From CAZPNX01 sp964518765 (GTDB lineage: Bacteria > Edwardsbacteria > AC1 > EtOH8), in assembly GCA_964518765.1 (NCBI GenBank), contig CAZFJC010000017.1:6053-70052 (forward strand): a DNA stretch of 64,000 nt. Direction: 5' to 3'. The position numbers and the translations under genes are program-made. Of this stretch, positions 1 through 8,453 are shown in pieces (position 1 is the stretch's first letter; every line of letters starts with the position of its first letter). The notes under the pieces were generated by a model. The model saw only the letters and a program-made list of their open reading frames with translations, made no database searches and was not told the DNA's origin.

Positions 1-2
1 CG

Positions 3-125
3 GCCCACATCCTGACGGTCGATCCCGGCTCGATCCCCGGAGGTCTTCCCTCGGGCCTGTATCTCTGCCTGATACGCCCCCTGACGGGGAAGGCCGCCAC
101 CCTCAAGCTGGCCGTCATCAGGTGA
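3..125 (+). CDS. C-terminal end of a secreted protein with a FlgD-like/type A sorting-like domain (5' truncated)
   Basis: Frame 3 is open from the window edge to a TGA at 123-125 and encodes 40 residues. The readable tail (LPSGLYLCLIRP, then a K/R-containing strand ending AVIR) has the pattern of the last beta-strands of FlgD-like Ig or type A sorting domains: G-[VLI]-Y, a short hairpin, then a basic C-terminus. The same pattern ends three other proteins in this window. The functional part of the protein lies outside the window, so its activity is unknown. The next gene starts 18 bp downstream on the same strand, so the two may be co-transcribed. Confidence 0.55.
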   Translation, partial: AHILTVDPGSIPGGLPSGLYLCLIRPLTGKAATLKLAVIR

Positions 126-143
126 AAATGTCGGAGCTTTGAC

Positions 144-1220
144 GTGAAGATCCTGACCGTGGTCGGGGCCAGGCCCCAGTTCATCAAGGCGGCGCCCTTC
201 TCCAGGGCCCTGCGCCTCAGGCACCGCGAGGTGCTGGTCCACACCGGCCAGCACTACGACCGGGCTATGTCCCAGCAGTTCTTCGACCAGATGGGCATCC
301 CGCGCCCCGACTACAACCTGAAGGTGGGCTCGGGAGGGCATGGCTGGCAGACCGGGCTGATGCTCACTAGGCTGGAGCCGGTGATGTTAAAGGTTAGACC
401 CGACGCCGTGGTGGTCTTCGGCGATACCAACTCCACCCTGGCCGGCGCCTTGGCGGCCGCCAAACTTCACATCCCGGTGGCTCATATCGAGGCCGGCATG
501 CGCAGCTTCAACCGGCTCATGCCCGAGGAGCTCAACCGGGTGGCCGCCGACCACCTGGCCGACATCAATTTTTGCTCGACCAGGACCGCGGTGGACAACC
601 TCAAGCGGGAGGGCCTATCGCAGACCGCCCGGCTGGTGGGCGACATCATGGTGGATTCGTTGCGCCACTTTCTACCTCCGGCCGCCCGTCGCAGGGAGAT
701 CCTGTCCCCATACGGGCTCAGGCCCCGGGGCTTCCTGCTGGCCACCATCCACCGGGCCGAGAACACCGACGACCGGGGACGCCTGACGGGCATCGTCAAG
801 GCCCTGTCGGAGGCGGCCCATCCCGTGCTGCTCCCCGTCCATCCCCGCACCCTGTCCCGGTTGAAGTCTTTCGGCCTGCTGTCCGGCCTAAGGCGCTCGG
901 CCAACGTCCGCCTGGCGCCGCCGCTGGGCTATGTAGAATCGCTGGCCCTCCAGTCACTGGCCTTGGCCGTGGTCACCGATTCCGGCGGAGTGCAGAAGGA
1001 GGCCTATATTCTGGGGACGCCCTGCGTCACCGTCCGCGATCAGACCGAATGGGTGGAGACGGTGGCCGCCGGCTGGAACCGGCTGGCCGGGGCCGACCCC
1101 CGGCGGATAGCTGCGGCCCTGGGCCGCGCGGCCAGGCCGTCCAGGCATCCCCGCCTCTACGGCGATGGGCGGGCCGCCGGCCGCATGGTGGCCGAGCTGG
1201 AGCATTTCTTCGGCCGATGA
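144..1220 (+). CDS. wecB: UDP-N-acetylglucosamine 2-epimerase (non-hydrolysing)
   Basis: Interconverts UDP-GlcNAc and UDP-ManNAc in the cytoplasm, supplying ManNAc-type sugars for surface glycans. The 358-aa length is normal for the family. It starts MKILTVVGARPQFIK. Residues matching the family's substrate and catalytic positions are visible: R10, K15, D94 in VFGDTNST, E116 in HIEAGMRS, the acidic pair E128-E129 in MPEELNR, and H203 in TIHRAEN. The C-terminal Rossmann half carries the TDSGGVQKEA loop that binds UDP. The start is GTG at 144. The stop overlaps the ATG of the next glycosyltransferase (ATGA), so translation is probably coupled. A hydrolysing (NeuC-type) epimerase is less likely given the intact residue set. 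Confidence 0.93.
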   Translation: MKILTVVGARPQFIKAAPFSRALRLRHREVLVHTGQHYDRAMSQQFFDQMGIPRPDYNLKVGSGGHGWQTGLMLTRLEPVMLKVRPDAVVVFGDTNSTLAGALAAAKLHIPVAHIEAGMRSFNRLMPEELNRVAADHLADINFCSTRTAVDNLKREGLSQTARLVGDIMVDSLRHFLPPAARRREILSPYGLRPRGFLLATIHRAENTDDRGRLTGIVKALSEAAHPVLLPVHPRTLSRLKSFGLLSGLRRSANVRLAPPLGYVESLALQSLALAVVTDSGGVQKEAYILGTPCVTVRDQTEWVETVAAGWNRLAGADPRRIAAALGRAARPSRHPRLYGDGRAAGRMVAELEHFFGR

Positions 1221-2482
1221 GGAACCTGCTCTTTCTGGCCTATTATTTCCCCCCCTCGGGCGGGGTCCTGCGCCTGGTGAAGCTGGCCAAGTACCTGCCG
1301 GAATTCGGCTGGAGACCGTTGGTGGTCTGTCCTCGGCCGCGCGGCATCTACCGCCACGACCCCGAACTGCTGGCCGAGCTGGGCACCTCCCTGATCTTCC
1401 GCACCACTTCGCTTGACCCCACCTTCCTGATGCCCCCCCGCACCGATGCCGCCAAAATCAGGGGCCGCCGAAAGGCCATCGACCGGCTCAACCAGCTCTT
1501 CGTCCCCGACAACAAGCTGGGCTGGGTGCCCTTCGCCGTCTCCTGCGGACTGAAGCTCTCCAGGTCCCATACTATAGACGCTATTTTCTCCAGCGCCCCG
1601 CCGTACTCCTCGCACCTGGCCGGTGTTTTGCTGAAGAAGCTTCTGCGACGGCCCCTGGTCTGCGATTTCAGGGACGCCTGGTCTCAGCCCAATACCCTGA
1701 ACCTACGGCTTCCCTCCTGGCACCGGACGATGAACCGCGCCCTGGAGCGATGGGTGATGTCGCACTCCGACCTAACAACCTGCATCAACCGACCCATCAT
1801 GGAGGGACTCCAGGGCTTCGGTGCTGCAAACTCCGGACGGTTTTGTCTGCTGCCCCAGGGATACGATCCCGAGGATTTTCCAGAGGGCAGCGGCACCATG
1901 CCGGACAAGGAACATTTCATCATAGCCTATACCGGTACCATCACCGAGCACCGGCGGCTGGATGTCCTCGCCCGGGCCTTCAGTTCCCTTCGGCAGGGAC
2001 ATCCCGATCTGGAGAAGAAACTACTCTTCACCCTGGCCGGTGTTCACCAGCCGGCCGACTTAGACCCTTTCCTGCAGCACGGTCTGGCGGACCGGCTTCA
2101 ATACCAGGGCTATCTGCCGCATAAAAGGATAGTGGAGATGCTGCGCCAAGCCGACGCTTTGTGGATGGTGGTAGGCCAGCGCGAGGGTCCCACCGTCTCC
2201 ACTTCGAAGATATATGAATACCTGGGGGCCAGAAGGCCGATCCTGGCCTCGGTGCCGCCGGAAGGCCCAGCGGCCGCCCTCATCCGGGAGACCGGGTGCG
2301 GCCAGGTCTTCGCTCCCGACGACCATCTGTCCCTGGCCGAGGCCATCGCTAAGCTCTGCCGTGACAAATTTTCTGGCCGTCATGCTGGCGCCGTTGGATG
2401 GGCCGCTGTCGTCAAATACGACCGGCTCCAGATCGCCCGCCGTTTCGCCGGACAGCTGGATGAACTGGTGGAAGATCAATGA
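1217..2482 (+). CDS. GT4-like glycosyltransferase
   Basis: A 421-aa GT-B fold protein that probably transfers a sugar from a nucleotide donor during polysaccharide or O-antigen-like glycan assembly at the cytoplasmic face of the membrane. It opens with a family-typical N-terminus (LAYYFPPSGG) and has GLKLSRSHTIDAIFSSAPPYSSH and CDFRDAW acceptor-side segments. The C-terminal Rossmann half contains YTGTI and a STSKIYEYLGARRPI donor-site stretch. The frame is open for about 640 bases further upstream, but that part only shadows the epimerase. The ATG at 1217 overlaps the epimerase stop and gives a normal family N-terminus, so it is preferred. Donor and acceptor cannot be told from sequence. Confidence 0.85.
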   Translation: MRNLLFLAYYFPPSGGVLRLVKLAKYLPEFGWRPLVVCPRPRGIYRHDPELLAELGTSLIFRTTSLDPTFLMPPRTDAAKIRGRRKAIDRLNQLFVPDNKLGWVPFAVSCGLKLSRSHTIDAIFSSAPPYSSHLAGVLLKKLLRRPLVCDFRDAWSQPNTLNLRLPSWHRTMNRALERWVMSHSDLTTCINRPIMEGLQGFGAANSGRFCLLPQGYDPEDFPEGSGTMPDKEHFIIAYTGTITEHRRLDVLARAFSSLRQGHPDLEKKLLFTLAGVHQPADLDPFLQHGLADRLQYQGYLPHKRIVEMLRQADALWMVVGQREGPTVSTSKIYEYLGARRPILASVPPEGPAAALIRETGCGQVFAPDDHLSLAEAIAKLCRDKFSGRHAGAVGWAAVVKYDRLQIARRFAGQLDELVEDQ

Positions 2483-3909
2483 CAACAAAATTGAAATCGG
2501 CAATAAAGCACCACTCTGCCCCGGCCTTGATTATTGCTATAGTGGCCACAGGCTTTATCCTGCCGTCCCTGTCCCTCGGCCTGTTGAGCGACGATTTCAG
2601 CTGGATGAACCTCGTCCGCAACACCGCCTCCATGAGCTGGGCGGAATACCTGAAGGTCCCTTCGCCCTACGGGTATTTCCGCCCGGTTCCCATGGCCATC
2701 TTCCGTATTTTGGGGCTGGCTTTTCCCGGCCAGCTTTGGCCCTTTCGCGCTCTTGCCATAATGCTCCATCTGTCGAACTGTCTTCTTCTCTATCTCTTGG
2801 TTAGACGTTTATGTTACCCGCCTCTGGCGGCTCTGACATCCTCCCTGTTGTTCGCCGTGCTTCCCTGCCATGCTGAGCCTTTGTTCTGGATATCGGCTTT
2901 AAACGAGCCTCTATCCGCCTTTTTATTGCTGGTCGGTTTTTATCTGCTCCTTTCCATCCGCCTCTCCCTGTCTGCCCCATTGTCAACTCTGCTGTTCACG
3001 ACTGCTTTGGCCTCGAGAGAAAGCGCCTTATGTTATCTCCCCCTCTTGCTGCTGTTGACGCTGCGCCGGCCCGACCTTAAATCCTCGCTCCTTTTCCCCG
3101 TGCTGCTGCTCCCAGGAGCCGTCTATCTGGCGCTGCGATTGTGGTGGTCGTTGAGTCTGCCGGCGGGAATGACGGTCTCTTCCCCCGGCGGGCTAAGCCT
3201 GAATCCTTTGGAGATGGGGCGCCGCTTGGTGCATTATGCCATCAGCATGGCTATGCCGGTTAAGACCCTGTTCGGAGTGGCCGGGTTCGAAAGATACGAG
3301 CTGCTCCGCCGGTGGCTATCATCGCCCCTGGCTTTTCCCTCTTTTTACTGGACCTTGGCCGTCGCTTCCTCCGCGCTTCTTGCCGCCGCCGCCTGGTATA
3401 TTCTAGCCGAAGGCGGTCGAGTGTTGGCCGCCCCGTTGGCCTTCACCGTCTTGTCGTTGGCCGTCTATCTCCCTTTCGGTAGCACCTCGGAGCATTTCCT
3501 GTATTTTCCCTCGCTCGGCTTCTGCTTGGCCGTCGCGCTTCTGCTGCAGCTCCTTTCCTCCAGAAAGGCCCGGCTGGCATTGGCCCTGGCCTTGACACTT
3601 TTCTCCGTCTATTCCGCTTCCCGGGCCGAACGCCTTTACCGGTGGAAAGGTGCCTCAGCCCAGCTGGAGAGCTCGCTCTCCGGGCTCGAATCATTGGTCT
3701 CGGCCCTGCCGGCGGGATCGATGATATTGGTCAAAGGCCTGGACAATAGATATCACGGGATACCCTTCGTGGGTGAACATTCCCTGCAGGACGCCTGGAG
3801 TTGGAGGAACCCTCGACGGCCTCTGCGTTTTTATTTCGATCGCACCGGCTGTCAGGACATGGTAATCGAGTATTCGCCGGCGACCTTTACCTTCCATAAG
3901 GTTGAGTGA
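2479..3909 (+). CDS. Polytopic membrane protein, GT-C (GT39-like) glycosyltransferase candidate
   Basis: A 476-aa protein with about ten hydrophobic segments spread over its length. Residues about 35-45 (LLSDDFSWMN) form an acidic pair in the first extracytoplasmic loop after TM1. That is where GT-C enzymes such as PMT/GT39 members carry their catalytic acidic residues. The C-terminal 60 residues look soluble. It sits between two GT4-like genes and overlaps both neighbours by a few bases (ATGA at 2479), so it is an integral part of the glycan operon. A GT-C enzyme would use a lipid-linked donor. I see no specific family signature beyond topology and the DD pair, so an assembly or flippase-associated role remains possible. 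Confidence 0.6.
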   Translation: MTTKLKSAIKHHSAPALIIAIVATGFILPSLSLGLLSDDFSWMNLVRNTASMSWAEYLKVPSPYGYFRPVPMAIFRILGLAFPGQLWPFRALAIMLHLSNCLLLYLLVRRLCYPPLAALTSSLLFAVLPCHAEPLFWISALNEPLSAFLLLVGFYLLLSIRLSLSAPLSTLLFTTALASRESALCYLPLLLLLTLRRPDLKSSLLFPVLLLPGAVYLALRLWWSLSLPAGMTVSSPGGLSLNPLEMGRRLVHYAISMAMPVKTLFGVAGFERYELLRRWLSSPLAFPSFYWTLAVASSALLAAAAWYILAEGGRVLAAPLAFTVLSLAVYLPFGSTSEHFLYFPSLGFCLAVALLLQLLSSRKARLALALALTLFSVYSASRAERLYRWKGASAQLESSLSGLESLVSALPAGSMILVKGLDNRYHGIPFVGEHSLQDAWSWRNPRRPLRFYFDRTGCQDMVIEYSPATFTFHKVE

Positions 3910-3919
3910 GCCTTCGTCG

Positions 3920-5008
3920 ATGGAACTTCTTTTCATCACCCCATCGGACAAAGTGGGCGGCGGCAACCGGGTCATGTTCGAGCTGGCCGCCAGGCTGGCC
4001 CGCGCCCACCAGGTGACCTGCGCCTTCCCCCGGTCCCCAGCCAGACCAAAATATCGCCTATCCTCTGGAATCAGCCCGGTGGCGGTAGGCATTGGCTCGA
4101 ATTCGAAGTACTCGGTGCTAATCAACCTCGTCTTTCTACTCAAGTGGCTGATAGAAAACAAAAAACGGTTCGCGGCCGTCGTCTCCACCGGCCAGATAAC
4201 CGGCATCCTGCTGCCGTTTATCAAACATCTCCGGCTGTTCAATTTCATTCAGACCGACGAATACGCCATCTTCGAGCAAGGACACCTGAGGGATCTACCG
4301 CTGCTTTATCGGATCTACAGGAGGCTCATGGACCGCAGCCTGAAGCACCCCGGCATCGGCTTCATCTTCAACTCCGCCTACACCCACCGCCTTTTCACCG
4401 AGGAGCGGCCGGGCCGACCGGCCGAGCCAGTCGTCATCCATCCCGGCGTCGATCCGGCGGTTTTCAACCCGGACGGCCGTCGGCCATCAACCTCGCCATG
4501 GTGCATCTCATCCCTGGCCCGAAGACATGCCCTCAAGGGTTTGGGGATCCTTTTGGCCGCCTACCATTCCTTATCCCCTGAGGTCAGGTCTCTGGCCTCT
4601 TGGAATCTGATAACCAACGATCGCCTCGAGGATCGGGACATCCCCCACAGCTTCCGAATCCTGCGCCCCCAGGACGACGGCCAGCTGGCTCGGCTGCTGC
4701 GCCAGACCGACATCTTTCTCTCCACCTCTCTTTGGGAGGGATTCGGCCTGCCGGCCCTGGAGGCCATGGCCTGCGGCTGTGCGGTCATCACCAGCCGTAA
4801 CGGCGGCTGCGCCGAGTATGCTGTCGATGGAGTGAACTGCCTCACCTATGAGCCCAAGGACCACCTGGCCTTAGCCTGGTTGATAGGACGCTTGATCGCA
4901 GACCGACGCCTTGCCTCCAGGTTGGCGGCGGAAGGCATCCTCACCGCTAGTCGCTTCACCTGGGAGTCATCGGCCAAGAAGCTATTGGCACTTCTGGAAG
5001 GATTTTGA
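3920..5008 (+). CDS. GT4 family glycosyltransferase
   Basis: A 362-aa GT-B enzyme. The N-terminus MELLFITPSDKVGGGNRVMF contains the glycine-rich GGGNRV acceptor-domain loop of GT4 enzymes. The C-terminal donor domain carries the E-x7-E signature (EGFGLPALE) followed by AMACGCAVITS and a G-x-AEY loop. It likely acts on the growing surface glycan with its two neighbours. A TTG at 3902 would add six residues and overlap the previous gene by eight bases. The ATG at 3920 gives the canonical N-terminus and is chosen here, although both have weak ribosome-binding sites. The stop TGA shares its A with the ATG of the following radical SAM gene. Confidence 0.87.
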   Translation: MELLFITPSDKVGGGNRVMFELAARLARAHQVTCAFPRSPARPKYRLSSGISPVAVGIGSNSKYSVLINLVFLLKWLIENKKRFAAVVSTGQITGILLPFIKHLRLFNFIQTDEYAIFEQGHLRDLPLLYRIYRRLMDRSLKHPGIGFIFNSAYTHRLFTEERPGRPAEPVVIHPGVDPAVFNPDGRRPSTSPWCISSLARRHALKGLGILLAAYHSLSPEVRSLASWNLITNDRLEDRDIPHSFRILRPQDDGQLARLLRQTDIFLSTSLWEGFGLPALEAMACGCAVITSRNGGCAEYAVDGVNCLTYEPKDHLALAWLIGRLIADRRLASRLAAEGILTASRFTWESSAKKLLALLEGF

Positions 5009-6012
5009 TGGCTGAGGGATTGTCGGCCCGGCTTCGGCGCAGATTGATCGACTCCTGGCGCTTGAGGAGCCTGACCTATCGTTTGCTATCCTCCGATGCT
5101 CTAGCTGGATTCAGCCCCTACCGGGTATGGTACCGTCGGCGCATAGCAAATGAGCAGAGAGCCCGCTCCGGCCATCCCCGGGTGGTCTCCGTGGAGACCA
5201 CCAACGCCTGCAACGCAGCCTGCGTCATGTGCGGCCATCGCCTTATGCGGCGTCTGCAGGGCCGGATGGAATGGAATCTCTTCAAAAGAATAGTGGAACA
5301 GGTAAAGGGGTGGAATCTGGAGTCCTTCTACCTCTCCGGCTACGGTGAGCCCCTGCTCGACCCCGAGCTGGCCGACCGGGTGTCTATGGCCCGGCGGGCC
5401 GGCATCGAAAATACCGCCATTGTCACCAACGCCTCGCTGCTGGACGGCCAAAGGGCCGACGAGCTGACTCGGGCCGGATTGGCTCGGGTGCACCTCAGCA
5501 TCGACGCCGCCTCGCCCCAGACCTTCTCCCGATTGAGGCCCGGCCTAGACTTCGGGCAGGTGATGGAGAACGTGGAGCGCCTTCTGGAGATGCGGCCCAG
5601 GCCCGCGGTGGTGCTGCAGCTGGTCCTGGTGGACCAGGGTCCGGACGAAGTCCGGAAGGTCATCCGCCGCTTCCGGGACCGGGTTGACCGGCTGACGGTG
5701 CGCCAGGCCCAGAGCTGGGCCGGCCGGGTGAAGCTGAGCCCTCGTGAGTTTACCCCGCATCTGAAGGCGTCAGCGGCCTGGCCGCCGTGCCGCTATCTAT
5801 GGGACCAGCTCAACATCTACTGGGACGGCACCGTACCCGCCTGTTGCCTTGACTACGAGGCCGAGCAGCCTCTGGGCGACGCCGGTCGCCAGGACCTGGC
5901 CGCGATCTGGTCGGGACCGGCCCTGGCCGATCTGAGGGCAAAGCATAGCGCCGGACGAAGGGACCTGATCCCCCTCTGCCGGCGCTGCGGCTACTTCTCG
6001 GTATGGTGGTAG
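5008..6012 (+). CDS. Radical SAM protein with SPASM-like C-terminal cluster
   Basis: A 334-aa cytoplasmic iron-sulfur enzyme. The N-terminal half has the radical SAM motif C-x3-C-x2-C (CNAACVMC) after VSVETTN, the GYGEPLL segment of the SAM-binding barrel, and SIDAASPQTF. The C-terminal region has two cysteine groups (CRYLW...PACC and CRRCGYF), as in SPASM/twitch domains that bind auxiliary clusters. Members of this family modify peptides or small molecules, and some occur in polysaccharide operons with unknown substrates. The ATG at 5008 overlaps the upstream stop. A TTG at 5005 would add one residue. It is the last gene of the glycan operon and faces smpB with 7 bp between the stops. Confidence 0.85.
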   Translation: MAEGLSARLRRRLIDSWRLRSLTYRLLSSDALAGFSPYRVWYRRRIANEQRARSGHPRVVSVETTNACNAACVMCGHRLMRRLQGRMEWNLFKRIVEQVKGWNLESFYLSGYGEPLLDPELADRVSMARRAGIENTAIVTNASLLDGQRADELTRAGLARVHLSIDAASPQTFSRLRPGLDFGQVMENVERLLEMRPRPAVVLQLVLVDQGPDEVRKVIRRFRDRVDRLTVRQAQSWAGRVKLSPREFTPHLKASAAWPPCRYLWDQLNIYWDGTVPACCLDYEAEQPLGDAGRQDLAAIWSGPALADLRAKHSAGRRDLIPLCRRCGYFSVWW

Positions 6013-6019
6013 CTTCTGT

Positions 6020-6460
6020 CTACCTCTCCTTGATCTTGCCCCGCATCTCCCGCTCCTGGTCGCGACGTTTAATATCCTCTCGCCTGTCGTGCTGCCGTTT
6101 GCCGCGGGCCAGGGCCACCTCCACCTTGGCCCTCCCCTTCTTGAAGTAGACGGCCAGAGGGATTATGGCCAGCCCCTTCTCCTGGGCCTTCTCTGCCAGG
6201 CGCCTGATCTGATGCCGGTGCAGCAGCAGCTTGCGGGGCCGCACCGGGTCTGGGTTGTAGCGGTTGCCTTGGAGATAGGGGGCCACATGCATATGGTGGA
6301 CGAAAAGCTCCCCGCCCTTGGGCATGACGTAGCTGTCCCGCAGGTTGGCCTGACCCTGGCGGATGGACTTTATCTCGGTGCCCAAGAGGACCAGCCCAGC
6401 CTCCAGGCGCTCCAGTATCTCATAGTCGTGGCGGGCCTTTCGGTTTAGGATCTCGGCCAT
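6020..6460 (-). CDS. smpB: SsrA-binding protein SmpB
   Basis: A 146-aa small basic protein that binds tmRNA and delivers it to stalled ribosomes in trans-translation. Family features are clear: NRKARHDYEI near the N-terminus, GLVLLGTEIKSIRQGQANLRDSYV forming the beta-barrel, the HMHVAPY strand, RKLLLHR, and a C-terminal basic tail (RREDIKRRDQEREMRGK) of the kind that folds in the ribosomal decoding centre. Length is normal. It is transcribed divergently from the tRNA-Leu gene, whose promoter begins 15 bp from the smpB start codon. tmRNA itself is not in this window. Confidence 0.97.
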   Translation of the reverse strand: MAEILNRKARHDYEILERLEAGLVLLGTEIKSIRQGQANLRDSYVMPKGGELFVHHMHVAPYLQGNRYNPDPVRPRKLLLHRHQIRRLAEKAQEKGLAIIPLAVYFKKGRAKVEVALARGKRQHDRREDIKRRDQEREMRGKIKER

Positions 6461-6474
6461 GGGATAATGCCGGG

Positions 6475-6504
6475 TTGACAGTTATTAGCTTTTTGGTATA
6501 TAAT
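6475..6504 (+). promoter_or_regulatory. Sigma70-type promoter of tRNA-Leu
   Basis: TTGACA at 6475-6480 and TATAAT at 6499-6504, both consensus, with an 18-bp spacer. The predicted start is near 6511, about four bases before the mature tRNA 5' end. The strength of the match fits a stable-RNA promoter and gives a reference for this organism's housekeeping sigma factor. Confidence 0.85.
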
Positions 6505-6514
6505 TATACGGTAA

Positions 6515-6601
6515 GCCGAGGTGGCGGAATTGGCAGACGCGCTAGGCTCAGGACTTAGTGTTCGCAAGAACATGGGGGTTCGACCCCCCCCCTCGGCACC
6601 A
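6515..6601 (+). tRNA. tRNA-Leu (CAG anticodon)
   Basis: An 87-nt class II tRNA. The acceptor stem is GCCGAGG paired with CCTCGGC, the discriminator is A at 6598, and CCA is encoded at 6599-6601. The D-arm includes GGCAGAC. The anticodon loop CTCAGGA gives anticodon CAG, reading CUG. A long variable arm (TGTTCGCAAGAACAT) is typical of leucine tRNAs, followed by a GGGGGTTCGACCCCCC T-arm. CUG is an abundant codon in this GC-rich window. Confidence 0.97.
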
Positions 6602-6615
6602 TCGATTAAGGTGAA

Positions 6616-6650
6616 CCGCCCCGCGACCTGCGGGGCGGCTTTGCTTTTTC
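6616..6650 (+). terminator. Rho-independent terminator after tRNA-Leu
   Basis: A perfect 9-bp GC stem (CCGCCCCGC at 6616-6624 and GCGGGGCGG at 6630-6638) with a 5-nt loop, followed by a T-rich run (CTTTGCTTTTTC). It lies 15 bp after the tRNA CCA end. Confidence 0.88.
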
Positions 6651-6664
6651 ACCCTTCGCCGCCC

Positions 6665-7018
6665 TCAATCCTCGCCGACCTCCTCCTCCCTTGCGCCAGG
6701 CGGCTGCTCCAGAAGGTCCTCCAGTATCTCCCTGGCCCGCTGCCGATTCTTGCCCAGCACCAGCACCTTGCCCCACCTTGGGCGCATCATCATGGCCAGG
6801 CCGTCGTACATGGCTATCTGCTCCGATTTGACCACCGCCTCGATCCCCTGCTCCTCCAGCCGGGCTGCCGCCGCCATGGCCGCCATCTGGTCCGGTGGTT
6901 CGTAAACGGACACCAGCTCCTCATCCCGACCGGGATAGGATTCCAAGACAACCTCGCAATCGGGGCATTCTCTGATGCCCGGCCCATAGAAGCGGCGGCA
7001 TTTCGGGCAGAGCGGCAT
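6665..7018 (-). CDS. Zinc-ribbon protein with DUF2007-like (putative signal-transducing) domain
   Basis: A 117-aa protein. Residues 4-20 form a zinc ribbon (CPKC ... CPDC). The remainder resembles DUF2007: a VSVYEPPDQMAAMAAAARLEEQGIEAVVKSE stretch followed by a hydrophobic strand and a C-terminal helix (NRQRAREILEDLL). DUF2007 members are ferredoxin-fold proteins with no firmly established function. The stop lies shortly downstream of the tRNA-Leu terminator on the other strand. The start is 22 bp after the receiver-GAF-GGDEF gene, so it is probably the last gene of that operon. No enzymatic motif is visible. Confidence 0.7.
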   Translation of the reverse strand: MPLCPKCRRFYGPGIRECPDCEVVLESYPGRDEELVSVYEPPDQMAAMAAAARLEEQGIEAVVKSEQIAMYDGLAMMMRPRWGKVLVLGKNRQRAREILEDLLEQPPGAREEEVGED

Positions 7019-7040
7019 GGCTATCGGACTCCGGCGCCAT

Positions 7041-8453
7041 TCATCCCGCCAGCTCCACCCGGTTCTTGCCCGACTCCTTCACCCGGTACATGGCCTTGTC
7101 GGCCTGGGAGAGCAGCTCATCCGAAGTGGCCCCGTGCTGTGGGAAGCAGGCGATGCCAATGCTGGCGGTAATGCGGCATGATAGTTTCTCCGAGGCCAGG
7201 AACGGCTCGACCTCGATCTTCCGGCGTATCTGCTCTGCTTGGGCCAGGGCCGCCTTCGGCCCCTTGCCCGGCAGCACCAAGACGTACTCGTCGCCTCCAT
7301 AGCGCGAGGCCAAGTCCGGGGGGCTGACCAGCGAGGCGATGCGGTCGGCCACCTCCCTGAGGGCCTGTCCCCCCAGTAGGTGCCCATAGCTGTCGTCCAC
7401 CTCCTTCATGTGGTCCAGATCCAGGAAGATCACCGAGAGCGGCTGGTTGGTCTGCTTGGCCTGCCTGATGGCCTCCTTGAGGAACTGTTCGCACTGCCGC
7501 GAATTATAGAGGCCGGTCAGGTCGTCGGTGATGGCCAGGCGCTGGGCCTTCTCGTAGAGCCTGGCGTTCTCTATGGCAATGGCGGCGTGGTCGGCCAGTA
7601 TCTGGAGCAGCTCCAGGTCCTTTTCGTTGAAAGGGACGTTCCCCGACTTGTTCATGATCTCCACCACGCCCAGAAGCCTGCCCCGGGAGATCAGCGGGGT
7701 GGCGATGATGGACCTCGTTTGGAACCCGGTCCGTTGGTCCACCCCCTTAAAGAACCTTTGATCGGTGGCGGCATCGGGCACGATCACCGGCTGGCGGTGC
7801 TCGGCCACCCATCCGGCTACCCCCTGCCCCATGGCCAGACGCATCTCCCTCACCTGGTCGCCCTTCTCCCCCAGGGCCACCTCGAAGACCAGCTCGTTGC
7901 TGGCCTCGTCCAGCATCAGGATCGACCAGGCCTCGGCCATGATCAGGTCCTTGATCTTGTTCATGACGATGTCCAGCACCTCCTTGAGTCTGAGGGTGGA
8001 ATTGAGGGTCTTGGCCACCAGATTGAAGGTCGACAGCTCCCTGACCCTCTGCTCCAAATCCGCCAGCAGCTTTCGGTTCTCCTGCAACAGCCTCTTGCGC
8101 TCCAGCCCCCTCTCCACCGTCATCAACAGTTCCACGTGGCCGAAGGGCTTGTTGATGTAGTCGTACAGGCCGCCCCGCAGCTGCTCCCGGGCGTTCTGGG
8201 GCACGGTCCTGGCTACCGACAGCACCACCGGCAGGTCGGGCTTGGCCTGCCTGATGGACTTCAGCAGATGGAGATTCCTCCGTCCGGCCATCTCGGCACT
8301 TAAAAGCACTAGATCCACCTCGCCCCCATTCAGGATGGCCATGGCTTCGCCCTCGCTGTCGGCCAGCACTGGTTTGTGGCCGTGGCTGTTGAGGACGTGG
8401 ACCAGGGTCAGGGCGAACAGGCGGTCCTCGTCCACGATCAGAATGGAGGCCAT
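7041..8453 (-). CDS. Receiver-GAF-GGDEF protein (probable diguanylate cyclase) with atypical receiver
   Basis: 470 aa. Residues 1-120 form a CheY-like receiver with the acidic pocket D8-E9-D10 and an NKPF lysine, but the phosphoacceptor position reads LVLLSAEM: Ser52 replaces Asp. A coiled-coil linker and a GAF domain (about 145-300, including QPVIVPDAATD and RSIIATPLISRG) follow. The C-terminal GGDEF domain has an intact active-site motif (GGDEY, 386-390) and should make cyclic di-GMP. The RxxD inhibitory site five residues upstream is replaced by SPPD, so product inhibition through it is not expected. The ATG overlaps the stop of the upstream cyclase-homology gene, so the two are translationally coupled. 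Regulation is probably through GAF-ligand binding and not phosphotransfer. Confidence 0.9.
   Translation of the reverse strand: MASILIVDEDRLFALTLVHVLNSHGHKPVLADSEGEAMAILNGGEVDLVLLSAEMAGRRNLHLLKSIRQAKPDLPVVLSVARTVPQNAREQLRGGLYDYINKPFGHVELLMTVERGLERKRLLQENRKLLADLEQRVRELSTFNLVAKTLNSTLRLKEVLDIVMNKIKDLIMAEAWSILMLDEASNELVFEVALGEKGDQVREMRLAMGQGVAGWVAEHRQPVIVPDAATDQRFFKGVDQRTGFQTRSIIATPLISRGRLLGVVEIMNKSGNVPFNEKDLELLQILADHAAIAIENARLYEKAQRLAITDDLTGLYNSRQCEQFLKEAIRQAKQTNQPLSVIFLDLDHMKEVDDSYGHLLGGQALREVADRIASLVSPPDLASRYGGDEYVLVLPGKGPKAALAQAEQIRRKIEVEPFLASEKLSCRITASIGIACFPQHGATSDELLSQADKAMYRVKESGKNRVELAG

Noticed and set aside
572..1216. Upstream extension of the first GT4 gene (open frame from 572)
   Set aside because: It lies wholly inside wecB in another frame. 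The family N-terminus begins at 1217 with an ATGA overlap.
6521..7171. 216-codon plus-strand frame across tRNA-Leu
   Set aside because: It reads through a tRNA and its terminator and lies antisense to the zinc-ribbon gene. No family resemblance.
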